This document shows, in pieces, positions 23,551 to 29,979 of a DNA stretch of 55,200 bases. The stretch is taken from NCBI GenBank assembly GCA_027320105.1, contig DAHVMA010000066.1, positions 1 through 55,200 of the forward strand, in the 5' to 3' direction. The notes beneath the pieces were generated by a model. It saw nothing but the letters and a program-made list of their open reading frames with translations, did not search any database and was not told the DNA's origin. How positions within the stretch are numbered: position 1 is the first letter of the stretch; every line of letters begins with the position of its first letter. Both the position numbers and the translations under genes were made by a program. This DNA is from JAKAQB01 sp027320105. GTDB taxonomy: Bacteria; Actinomycetota; Acidimicrobiia; Acidimicrobiales; Palsa-688.

Positions 23551-24726
23551 TCAGCCCGTCAGGCAGGCGCGGGTCGACACGGCCCCGCCACGGGGGGCGC
23601 TGAGGTCGGGGGTGACCTCGGCGGTGGTGAGGGCGTAGGCGGTGCCAGACTGGCCGACGGCGATGGCGAAGGCGACACCGACGACCTGCCCGGCCGGATC
23701 GACGAGCGGCCCGCCAGAGTCGCCGGGGGCCAGGTAGGCGCCCAGGACGTAGACGTCCCGGCTGGTCCGGTGCGTGTCGTAGAGGTCCTCCCCGACGGCC
23801 GTGATCTCCTGGGCCACCGAGTACGGCTGGACGGCCATGGCGGCCTGACCGCCCGGATGGCCGAGGACGTCGCCGTCCCGCCCGACGGCGGTGCGCGCGA
23901 GGGGCAGTGGCCGCTCGCCGAGGCCGGGGACGCTGAGCAGCGCCACGTCCCGCCTCGGGTCGTAGAGCACCACCCGCGCCGCCAGGACGCGGCCCGAGGG
24001 CAGGATGACCTCCGTCTCGCCCGGGGGTTCACCGGCGACGACGTGGGCGTTGGTGAGCACCAGGTCGGTGCCGACGGCGAAGCCGCTGCCGTCCTGGATC
24101 CGGTTGCACGCCTGCCCTTCGACCTTCACGGTCGACGCCTCCACCCGGGCGAGGACCGCCGGCGGGAGCGGGCTGGCCGCCGGGGGGGGCGTCACCCGGC
24201 CGCCTGCGTGCAGGGACGAGAACACCTGCGGCAGCCCGTCGCCGGCGACGAGGCGGCGGAGGGCTTCGACGGTGTTGGGCGGGGGGGGCAAGGCGCCACT
24301 CACCCACCGGGCGATGGCGGAGCCGCGCGTGACCGAGGCAGGCCAGCCGGCGACCGACGCCATCGACGGCAGCAGCAGCCACAGGGCGACGACGACCCCG
24401 AGGACCCCGACGGCACCCCCGACCACCCGGTCGAGGGTGCGCAGCGGTCCGAGCGGCAGCACGCCGTGCAGCCGGGAGCCGAGGATCATCCCGACGGCTT
24501 GGCCGGCGAACGCCGCCCCGATCAGCACGGCGGCGGCCACCGCGAGCCTGGCCCCGGCGCTCGACACCGAGACGGCCGCGATGACCCGTGGCAGGTAGCG
24601 GGCGGCAAGGTAGACGCCGGCCGCCAGGCCTACCCACGACAGCGCCCGGGCGAGGAATCCGAGGCGGTACCCGCCTACGCCGGCGACGATGGCGGCCAGG
24701 ATGACGACGCCGTCAAAGACGTCCAT
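23551..24726 (-). CDS. MarP-like membrane-anchored trypsin-type serine protease (CvpA domain + protease)
   Basis: 391 residues. The N-terminal CvpA-like part holds four hydrophobic segments (about 5-25, 30-50, 60-85, 103-122). A linker leads to an extracytoplasmic chymotrypsin-fold protease with triad His228 ('TNAHVV'), Asp260 ('RRDVALL') and Ser337 ('PGDSGGPL'). Cys207 and a Cys five residues from the end are placed like the regulatory disulfide of mycobacterial MarP, the acid- and oxidative-stress protease. The ATG at 24726 lies inside the 3' end of trmI (14-base overlap), so it is translationally coupled and the last gene of the operon. Substrate unknown. Confidence 0.87.
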   Translation of the reverse strand: MDVFDGVVILAAIVAGVGGYRLGFLARALSWVGLAAGVYLAARYLPRVIAAVSVSSAGARLAVAAAVLIGAAFAGQAVGMILGSRLHGVLPLGPLRTLDRVVGGAVGVLGVVVALWLLLPSMASVAGWPASVTRGSAIARWVSGALPPPPNTVEALRRLVAGDGLPQVFSSLHAGGRVTPPPAASPLPPAVLARVEASTVKVEGQACNRIQDGSGFAVGTDLVLTNAHVVAGEPPGETEVILPSGRVLAARVVLYDPRRDVALLSVPGLGERPLPLARTAVGRDGDVLGHPGGQAAMAVQPYSVAQEITAVGEDLYDTHRTSRDVYVLGAYLAPGDSGGPLVDPAGQVVGVAFAIAVGQSGTAYALTTAEVTPDLSAPRGGAVSTRACLTG

Positions 24727-25615
24727 CGCACCCCGCCCCGCCGTCGGGGTCGCCGGGGCCGGCGTCGCCGTCGTCCTCGCCGGCGGGCTCGTCGCCCGGT
24801 GCCACCGGCTCGCCGGCGTCACCCACAGGCGGCGCCGCCGGCTCCTCAAGGAGGCGGGCGGAGGTGAGGAAACCGGTGTGGGCGACCATGCGGTGGTCGG
24901 GGCGCACCGACGGGCCTTCCACGTGCCAGCCGCGCTGGAGCACCTCCACGGTGCCGGCCAGGGCGAACGCCGAGCGCTCGAGCGCCGCCCGCAACGCCGC
25001 CACCTGCAGGATCGTCGGCAGGTAGGCGACGAGGATCCCGCCCGGTCGGAGGGCAGCCTCGGCGTGGCTCACCACCCGCCACGGCTCGGGGAGGTCGAGC
25101 ACCACCCGGTCGAGGCCGGCGGCGTCGACGCCCTCATAGACGTCGCGCACCTCGACGTGGTAGCGCTCCAGGGCCGCCGCGCCGAGGAAGCCGGCGACGT
25201 TGGAACGGGCTCGCTGGGCGAAGTCGGGGCGCAGCTCGTAGCCGGTGATCTCGGCGCCGGCACGCAGCAACGCCATCGACAGCGCCCCCGAACCGAGCCC
25301 GGACTCCAAGATCCGCGCCCCGGGGAACACGTCAGCGAGCAGCAGGAGCGGGCCGAGGTCCTTGGGATAGATGACCTGGGCGCCGCGGGGCATCTTGAGC
25401 ACCACGTCCGACAGGGTCGGCCGGAAGACCGTGTAGCGGGAGCCGCGCGCCGAGCGCACGACGCGACCCTCCTCCCCGCCGATGATCGAGTCGTGCGCGA
25501 CCGGCCCGGCGTGGGTGTGGAACTCGGCACCCGCCGAGAGGGTGACCAGGTAGCGGCGACCCTTGGCGTCGACGAGCAGGACCCGCTCCCCCGGGCGGAG
25601 CGGCCCTCGGTTCAC
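24713..25615 (-). CDS. trmI: tRNA (adenine-58-N1)-methyltransferase TrmI
   Basis: 300 residues from a GTG. It methylates A58 in the tRNA T-loop with S-adenosylmethionine. The N-terminal small beta domain ('GERVLLVDAKGRRYLVTL', 'FHTHAGPVAHDSIIG') and the Rossmann domain with 'ILESGLGSGALSMALLRAG' (SAM loop), 'GYELRPDFAQRARSNV' and 'DRVVLDLPEPW' (catalytic D-L-P-x-P-W) are typical. A Gly/Asp/Glu-rich tail of about 40 residues is not conserved. It overlaps ttuA by four bases (GTGA) and marP by 14. In mycobacteria the homologue (Rv2118c) also lies next to the proteasome genes. Confidence 0.93.
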   Translation of the reverse strand: MNRGPLRPGERVLLVDAKGRRYLVTLSAGAEFHTHAGPVAHDSIIGGEEGRVVRSARGSRYTVFRPTLSDVVLKMPRGAQVIYPKDLGPLLLLADVFPGARILESGLGSGALSMALLRAGAEITGYELRPDFAQRARSNVAGFLGAAALERYHVEVRDVYEGVDAAGLDRVVLDLPEPWRVVSHAEAALRPGGILVAYLPTILQVAALRAALERSAFALAGTVEVLQRGWHVEGPSVRPDHRMVAHTGFLTSARLLEEPAAPPVGDAGEPVAPGDEPAGEDDGDAGPGDPDGGAGCDGRL

Positions 25616-26514
25616 CGGCGGGCCGCCTGGACGAGCCGGCAGAAGGCGCAGACGTCGGCCACGGTCGGCGAACCGCAGCCCGGGCAGGGGTGCATGCCCT
25701 CTCGCTCCGCCTCGGCTGCGGGAGCGACGAGCGGCGCGATCTGCTCGAGGAACCCGAAGTAGAACGCCGCCTTCGTCCCCGGCGAGCGCTCCTCGATGCC
25801 GTTGACCGCCTCCTTGTAGCGCAGGTGGCGGTTGCCGGCAGCCATGGGGCATTCCTCGACGACGTAGTCGATGCCGCGCAGCACGCAGTAGGCGGCGGTC
25901 TCCCGCTCCCCGAGGCGGACGAGAGGCTTGACCTTGCGGGCGAAGCCGTCGCCGCCGGGCAGCACCGGCCGCTGGCGCCCCAGGTAGCCCAGGTCCCAGC
26001 GCAGGACGTTGCCGAGGAGCACGGCGACCTCGTCGTCGAGGTTGTGACCCGTGGCCACGACGGGGTACCCGCCTTCGACGGCGGCAGCGTTGAACAGGTG
26101 CCGCTTGGAGAGCCCGCAGGCCGAGCACGGAGCGCGGCGGGCGGCACTGGCGCCGGCGGGGATGCCGAAGCCGAGCTCCACGGGCAGGTCGACGACGCGG
26201 AGAGCCGCTCCCCGGCGTTTCGCGAAGCGCTCGGCGTACCCGGCGCTGTCGTCGCTGTAGCCGTCGATGCCGAGCCCTAGGTAGAGGCCGTCGGCCTCGT
26301 AGCCGGAGTCGAGCAGCAGGTCCCACAGGGCCAGGCTGTCCTTGCCCCCGGAAACGGCGACCAGGACACGTTCCCCCGGGCGGATCATCCGGAAGTGGTG
26401 GATCGCCCGCTCGACCTGGTCGCGGCAGTGGCGCACGAAGCAGTCCCCGCAGAAGGCGGCGTTGTGCCGGGGGACGTCGACCACGGCCGGCCCCCGGCAG
26501 GACCGGCACTTCAC
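25612..26514 (-). CDS. ttuA: TtuA-type tRNA 2-thiolation enzyme (tRNA U54 sulfurtransferase family)
   Basis: 300 residues from a GTG. N-terminal zinc finger ('CRSC', 'CGDC'), ATP-pyrophosphatase P-loop 'SGGKDS' (55-60), and a C-terminal zinc finger ('CPGCG', 'CAFC') give the TtuA/Ncs6 architecture. Three cysteines, Cys130 and Cys133 ('PCSACG') plus Cys222 ('EECPMA'), are placed to bind a [4Fe-4S] cluster; as I recall they carry the same numbers as in Thermus TtuA. The family adenylates a tRNA uridine and exchanges oxygen for sulfur delivered by a ubiquitin-like carrier. The carrier-like gene directly upstream and trmI directly downstream support a T-loop role. A TtcA- or Ncs6-like specificity (position 32 or 34) is the alternative. 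Confidence 0.85.
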   Translation of the reverse strand: MKCRSCRGPAVVDVPRHNAAFCGDCFVRHCRDQVERAIHHFRMIRPGERVLVAVSGGKDSLALWDLLLDSGYEADGLYLGLGIDGYSDDSAGYAERFAKRRGAALRVVDLPVELGFGIPAGASAARRAPCSACGLSKRHLFNAAAVEGGYPVVATGHNLDDEVAVLLGNVLRWDLGYLGRQRPVLPGGDGFARKVKPLVRLGERETAAYCVLRGIDYVVEECPMAAGNRHLRYKEAVNGIEERSPGTKAAFYFGFLEQIAPLVAPAAEAEREGMHPCPGCGSPTVADVCAFCRLVQAARR

Positions 26515-26711
26515 CCCTGCCCCCCCGAGATGACGGGGCGGACCTCGACGCTGGCGTCGTCGGGGATCTCGGCGTCCCCGGTGACCAGGGTGCCATCCAC
26601 GATGACGAGCACCGACTCGCGAGCCAGGCCGAGGTGGCGGAGCAGCGCCCGCGCCGTGAGCGGCCCCGGCACCTCCAGCTCCCGCCGCGGGTTCCTCAAC
26701 ACGACCTGCAC
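26511..26711 (-). CDS. Ubiquitin-like (ThiS/MoaD/TtuB fold) sulfur-carrier protein ending GGQG
   Basis: 66 residues from the GTG at 26711 (weak 'GAGG' upstream); a start at 26735 would add eight residues. The pattern fits the beta-grasp sulfur carriers: a first strand 'QVVLRNPRREL', a helix 'TARALLRHLGLA', 'SVLVIVDGTLVTGD', 'DDASVEVRPVISGG'. Such carriers end in Gly-Gly, which is adenylated and thiocarboxylated. Here two residues (Gln-Gly) follow the Gly-Gly before the stop, which overlaps the ttuA start by four bases. The tail may need trimming, or the GTGA overlap may have fixed the extra codons. It is the expected sulfur donor of the TtuA-like enzyme. Confidence 0.75.
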   Translation of the reverse strand: MQVVLRNPRRELEVPGPLTARALLRHLGLARESVLVIVDGTLVTGDAEIPDDASVEVRPVISGGQG

Positions 26712-26758
26712 CGCCTCATCGTGGCAGGGCAGCACGGACCACGCCCGTCGACGGACGG

Positions 26759-26974
26759 CTACGGCCCCGGGCGGTGGCTGACCTGGAACACGTCGCCGGG
26801 GACCAGCTCCTCCCGGAAGACCGTGTCCTCGTGCCGGGACAGCGCCCGGCCGGCCAGGTTGGCGAGGAGGGCCGCACCGCCGAGGACCGCCCAGGCGCGG
26901 CTGCCCCCCAGCACCCCGCGTCGCCACCCCAACCGCATCCCCCGCCGGAGCAGCGAGCGCACGAAGGTGCTCAC
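26759..26974 (-). CDS. Small basic protein with one hydrophobic segment, unknown
   Basis: 71 residues from the GTG at 26974, overlapping the upstream gene by four bases. Residues 1-22 are Arg-rich, 27-44 form a short hydrophobic helix ('AWAVLGGAALLANLAGRAL'), and the C-terminus 'TVFREELVPGDVFQVSH' looks ordered (a beta-strand motif with Pro-Gly). I do not recognise the family. Its place in a string of overlapping genes with two other small membrane proteins suggests a shared membrane function, which is inference. Confidence 0.6.
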   Translation of the reverse strand: MSTFVRSLLRRGMRLGWRRGVLGGSRAWAVLGGAALLANLAGRALSRHEDTVFREELVPGDVFQVSHRPGP

Positions 26975-27225
26975 AGGCGCTTTATCTCCACCCAGGTCGA
27001 CTTCCGCCGCCCGCGCCTTCGGCCGAGCAGGAAGGCCAGGACGATCAGGGCGATGCCGCCACCGACGGCGGCGTAGGTCAGGTACGGCTTGGCCGACTCG
27101 GCGGTCTCCTCCACCTCGCCGCGCAGCTCGGCGAGCTTCTCCCGGATGTCACCGATCTCGATCCGCCCGTCGGGTCCGCTGCCACTGACCACCTTGCGCC
27201 GGGTGCTCCTCGACCGGGGGCTCAC
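26971..27225 (-). CDS. Small single-pass membrane protein, DUF3618-like topology
   Basis: 84 residues from the GTG at 27225. An N-terminal basic segment, then 'IEIGDIREKLAELRGEVEETAES' (amphipathic helix), one membrane helix (about 52-70, 'YAAVGGGIALIVLAFLLG') and a basic cytoplasmic stop-transfer ending 'GRRRGRRKSTWVEIKRL'. The helix followed by a TM recalls DUF3618-type actinobacterial proteins, but the match is only in layout. It overlaps both neighbours by four bases (GTGA), so it is translated in a coupled chain. Confidence 0.65.
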   Translation of the reverse strand: MSPRSRSTRRKVVSGSGPDGRIEIGDIREKLAELRGEVEETAESAKPYLTYAAVGGGIALIVLAFLLGRRRGRRKSTWVEIKRL

Positions 27226-27542
27226 TTGGGGTCCTTCAGGATGCGGGTGATGGAGAATCCGACGAAGGCAAGGGCCACGGCGATCCCGCCGCAGTACGGA
27301 ACCCACGTCAGGTTGCCTCCGAGCGGGCCGGCGAGCTCGGTCTGCAACGCCCGGACGAACGCCAGGCTCAACAAGAACCCCCCCACACAGGTCATGACGG
27401 CCCCGGCGAGGCCCCACACCACGAAGCGCAACAAGTCCTTGAGCGGGTCGACCGTCTCCTGGCGGGCGTAAGCGAGGACCAGGCGGAGAAGGTCGCTGCC
27501 GACCTCACGTACGGACTCGTCTTCCCGTTTGGCCTCGGCCAC
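27222..27542 (-). CDS. Phage-holin-superfamily-like two-TM membrane protein
   Basis: 106 residues; the GTG at 27542 has a clear 'GGAGG' ribosome site about 5 bases upstream. The amphipathic N-terminus ('SVREVGSDLLRLVLAYARQE') is followed by two membrane helices (about 42-65, 'VVWGLAGAVMTCVGGFLLSLAFV' and 80-100, 'VPYCGGIAVALAFVGFSITRIL'). This is the layout of the actinobacterial holin-X / phage-holin-3-6 group. These are chromosomal proteins, not evidence of a prophage. It is the first gene of the eight-gene minus-strand operon that runs to the protease at 23551. Confidence 0.65.
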   Translation of the reverse strand: MAEAKREDESVREVGSDLLRLVLAYARQETVDPLKDLLRFVVWGLAGAVMTCVGGFLLSLAFVRALQTELAGPLGGNLTWVPYCGGIAVALAFVGFSITRILKDPK

Positions 27543-27640
27543 GGCACCTCCGTTCGGGGATGGGCGTCATTCTGCCCTCCGGAGGTGGGCCACAACCAAC
27601 TGGCACGCGGAGGGGTTCGCTTACCGTATGGTCAGTGCAG

Positions 27641-27646
27641 TACCGT
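27641..27646 (+). promoter_or_regulatory. -10 element TACCGT (leaderless pattern, desaturase)
   Basis: TANNNT hexamer ending 7 bases before the GTG at 27654; it overlaps the alternative GTG at 27645, which argues for the later start. A second TACCGT lies at 27622-27627. Confidence 0.55.
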
Positions 27647-27653
27647 GGCCAGC

Positions 27654-28421
27654 GTGCCCGGGTACCTCGTCGCCGTCCTCGTCGGCCTCGCAACCTGCCA
27701 GGTCGGCCTCTACCTGACGACGGTGGTCCTGCACCGGGCGCTGTCGCACAAGGCCATCACCATCTCCCGCCGGCCCCTGTGGGCGTGCCGGGCGCTGATC
27801 TGGCTGACCACGGGCATCAGGCCCCGCGAGTGGGTGGCGGTGCACCGCAAGCACCACGCCTTCACCGACGTGGAGGGCGACCCCCACTCCCCGATCCTCT
27901 ACGGCTTCCTCGCCATCCAGCTGGGCAACGTCGTGTACTACAAGCGGGCCGCCGGCGACGCCGAGACGATCCGCCGCTACGCCAAGGACCTTCCCCCCGA
28001 CGGCTGGGACCGGCTCCTGTTCGATCACGGTTTCCTCGGCCTCGGAGCCGGGCTCGGGATCCTGTTCCTCGTCTTCTGGGGGGACTGGCAGCTGGCGCTG
28101 ATCGCCGCTGCCGTCCACATCGGCTGCTACCTGCTGGCGAGCTCGGCGATCAACGCCATCGGGCACCGTTTCGGCAAGCGCCCGTATGCGGGGAGCGCCA
28201 CCAACAACCAGTGGCTGGCCTGGCTCGTCGCCGGCGAGGGACTCCACAGCAACCACCACGCCGCGCCGACCTCGGCCCGCTTGTCGTTCAAGCCGTCCGA
28301 GATCGATCCCGGCTGGTGGGTGATCACCCTCGCCCGGCGCCTCGGCTGGGTGCAGGTCCGCCACAGCGACGTCCGCCTGACGGCGAGGGCCAGCCTCGCC
28401 GCCACCGGCGGGACGCGCTGA
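27654..28421 (+). CDS. Membrane fatty-acid (acyl-CoA/acyl-lipid) desaturase
   Basis: 255 residues. Di-iron membrane desaturase with the three histidine boxes: 'HRALSH' (27-32), 'HRKHHAFTD' (64-72) and 'HSNHHAAP' near residue 200. Hydrophobic helices flank them ('YLVAVLVGLATCQVGLYLTTVVL', 'GLGILFLVFWGDWQLALIAAAVHIGCYLLA'). It introduces a cis double bond into a long-chain acyl chain using O2 and electrons from a ferredoxin- or reductase-type donor. At 255 residues it is at the short end of the delta-9 family and lacks a fused cytochrome b5. The start follows a TACCGT hexamer with no ribosome site. The small ferredoxin at 23302 could be a donor, but this is only positional. Confidence 0.88.
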   Translation: MPGYLVAVLVGLATCQVGLYLTTVVLHRALSHKAITISRRPLWACRALIWLTTGIRPREWVAVHRKHHAFTDVEGDPHSPILYGFLAIQLGNVVYYKRAAGDAETIRRYAKDLPPDGWDRLLFDHGFLGLGAGLGILFLVFWGDWQLALIAAAVHIGCYLLASSAINAIGHRFGKRPYAGSATNNQWLAWLVAGEGLHSNHHAAPTSARLSFKPSEIDPGWWVITLARRLGWVQVRHSDVRLTARASLAATGGTR

Positions 28422-28440
28422 CCCGGCGGCTCGCCCGGCG

Positions 28441-28830
28441 ATGGACATCGTCTCGGCGCTGTTCGTCGAGAGCATCGACCTGCGCCAGGTGCCCGGCCCG
28501 TCCACCCGCATCGACCTGACCGGCATCATGTTCTCCCTGCCGGCGCCATCCGAGCCGCCGGTGGTGATCACGCCCCACCTGGTCGTGCTCGTGCGGTGCC
28601 GTGCCGACGAGGAGGGCCAGGGCATCCTCGAGGTCACCTTCCGGGACGAGGCCGGCGGCCAGGTGGCCCGCAACGTGTCGCCGTTCACGGTCGAGCCGGG
28701 GAAGTTCACCTACAGGCTCGTCCGCGGCGAGCTGGAGCTCCCCGGCGCCGGGACCATCGAGGCGCACTGCCGCCTGCTCCCCGACGGGCACGCCACCGTT
28801 GTACCGCTGACGCTGCTGCCCCCTCTGTAG
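28441..28830 (+). CDS. Conserved beta-sandwich-like protein of unknown function (DUF6941-like pattern)
   Basis: 129 residues, starting 19 bases after the desaturase stop with no clear ribosome site. The sequence alternates strands: 'VSALFVESIDLRQVPG' then 'RIDLTGIMFSLPAP', 'PHLVVLVRCRADE', 'GILEVTFRDEAGG' and a last pair near the end. The opening ('alfcesi...g.idl.Gi...l') resembles DUF6941-type proteins, but I recognise it only by pattern. No active-site or signal motif is seen. It probably shares a transcript with the desaturase. Confidence 0.6.
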   Translation: MDIVSALFVESIDLRQVPGPSTRIDLTGIMFSLPAPSEPPVVITPHLVVLVRCRADEEGQGILEVTFRDEAGGQVARNVSPFTVEPGKFTYRLVRGELELPGAGTIEAHCRLLPDGHATVVPLTLLPPL

Positions 28831-28858
28831 GGACCCTGCCCGCACGTTCGCCGCCGCT

Positions 28859-29878
28859 GTGTCCACCCACCCAGTGAGCGCCCTCGCCGCCGGCGAGGTC
28901 GTCGGCCAGCTGCTCGACGCGGGGGCCGAGGGCGCCGACCTCGTGTTGCTGGCGGCCACGCCGGGCCATCGCGGCGCGCTCGAAGACGTGATGGCAGCCT
29001 GCCGCCGGCTCCTCGCGCCGGCGGTGCTCGCCGGCGTGGTGGCCGACGAAGCCATGGCCGCCGGGACCGCCTCCGGCACCGGGCCGGCCGTGGCGGCCTG
29101 GGCCGCCCGGTGCGGGCCGGTGACGGGCCGCTGGCTGCGGGCGCCAGCCCGGCCCACAGCCACGGCGGCGGCGCCGGCCACCACGCTCGTCGCGCTCGCC
29201 GGGGCGGGTGAGGAGTGGCCGGCTCGGTCGTGGGAGGACGGTCCCCGCTCCCCTGCCGCCGGAGTGGCCGGCACCGCTGCGATCGCCCTGGGCGCTGAGG
29301 TGGCAAGCGGCGGCGGGTGGGCGCTCGAGCTCGCCGCGGCGAGCTCGGTCCGGGTGGTGCAGGCCCTGCGCCCTCTCGGCCCGGTCCTCCCCGCCCAGAG
29401 CGATGGTCGCCTCCTGCTCCGCCTCGGTGGGGTCCCCGCCTTCGAGCAACTGCTCTGCCTGGCCCGCGACGGCGTGGCGGCGGGGGACCTGGCGGAGGTC
29501 GGCGCCGGCCTGCACGTGGAGGCGCCCGCCGGCGAGGGGGCGCCCGTCGCCGTGCTCGGGCACCATCGCGCCACCGGGGGCCTCGCTCTCGCCGCTCCAA
29601 TCGCGCCGGGTGTGACCGCTCGGCTTCTCGTGCGCGACCGCCGTGCCGTCCGCCGGGGCGTGGCGGCGGCGCTGGCCGGGGCGGCCGGCGCCGTGGTGCT
29701 GGGGGCGCCGGGGATAGGCGCGGCGTTGGCGGGCGGCGCGGCCAGCCGGGGCGGTCCCCTCACGGCGTCGGTGCTCCCGCCTGCCACCCTCTATGTCGGC
29801 GCGCCGGCGACCCTCTCCGGCGGCAATGCCGCTCCGGGCCGGGACGCGGTCGTCGTCGCCTTCCCCCCGGGACGGTGA
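28859..29878 (+). CDS. FIST-domain sensory protein
   Basis: 339 residues from a GTG. FIST proteins carry an N-terminal (FIST_N) and a C-terminal (FIST_C) domain believed to bind small ligands such as amino acids in signal transduction. Supporting segments are the opening ('AAGEVVGQLLDAGAEGADLVLLAATPGH'), the strand-turn 'VLAGVVADEAM' that resembles 'liGcsa.G', 'AATTLVALAG', the middle 'SSVRVVQALRPLG' and the C-terminal 'GRLLLRLGGVPAFEQL' plus 'GALVFFCNGRG'-type region, here 'AVVLGAPGIGAALAG'. Ala/Gly content is extreme, so some similarity could be compositional. It lies 100 bases upstream of tkt. No kinase or effector domain is fused. Confidence 0.6.
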   Translation: MSTHPVSALAAGEVVGQLLDAGAEGADLVLLAATPGHRGALEDVMAACRRLLAPAVLAGVVADEAMAAGTASGTGPAVAAWAARCGPVTGRWLRAPARPTATAAAPATTLVALAGAGEEWPARSWEDGPRSPAAGVAGTAAIALGAEVASGGGWALELAAASSVRVVQALRPLGPVLPAQSDGRLLLRLGGVPAFEQLLCLARDGVAAGDLAEVGAGLHVEAPAGEGAPVAVLGHHRATGGLALAAPIAPGVTARLLVRDRRAVRRGVAAALAGAAGAVVLGAPGIGAALAGGAASRGGPLTASVLPPATLYVGAPATLSGGNAAPGRDAVVVAFPPGR

Positions 29879-29966
29879 CCCCCCACCCGGGGGATGCCGG
29901 CACCCCCCGGCGCGACCCCCCGCCCAACCGCCCGATCGGCCGATCCTCGCCGTGCACCGCCGTGGG

Positions 29967-29972
29967 TAGGGT
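29967..29972 (+). promoter_or_regulatory. -10 element TAGGGT (leaderless pattern, tkt)
   Basis: TANNNT hexamer ending 7 bases before the ATG at 29980. The intervening GTG at 29971 overlaps it, so the ATG is preferred. Confidence 0.55.
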
Positions 29973-29979
29973 GACCGCC

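Noticed and set aside
27222..27542. Prophage (holin-like protein)
   Set aside because: Holin-superfamily proteins are common chromosomal membrane proteins in actinobacteria; no other phage genes, lysin or integrase lie nearby.
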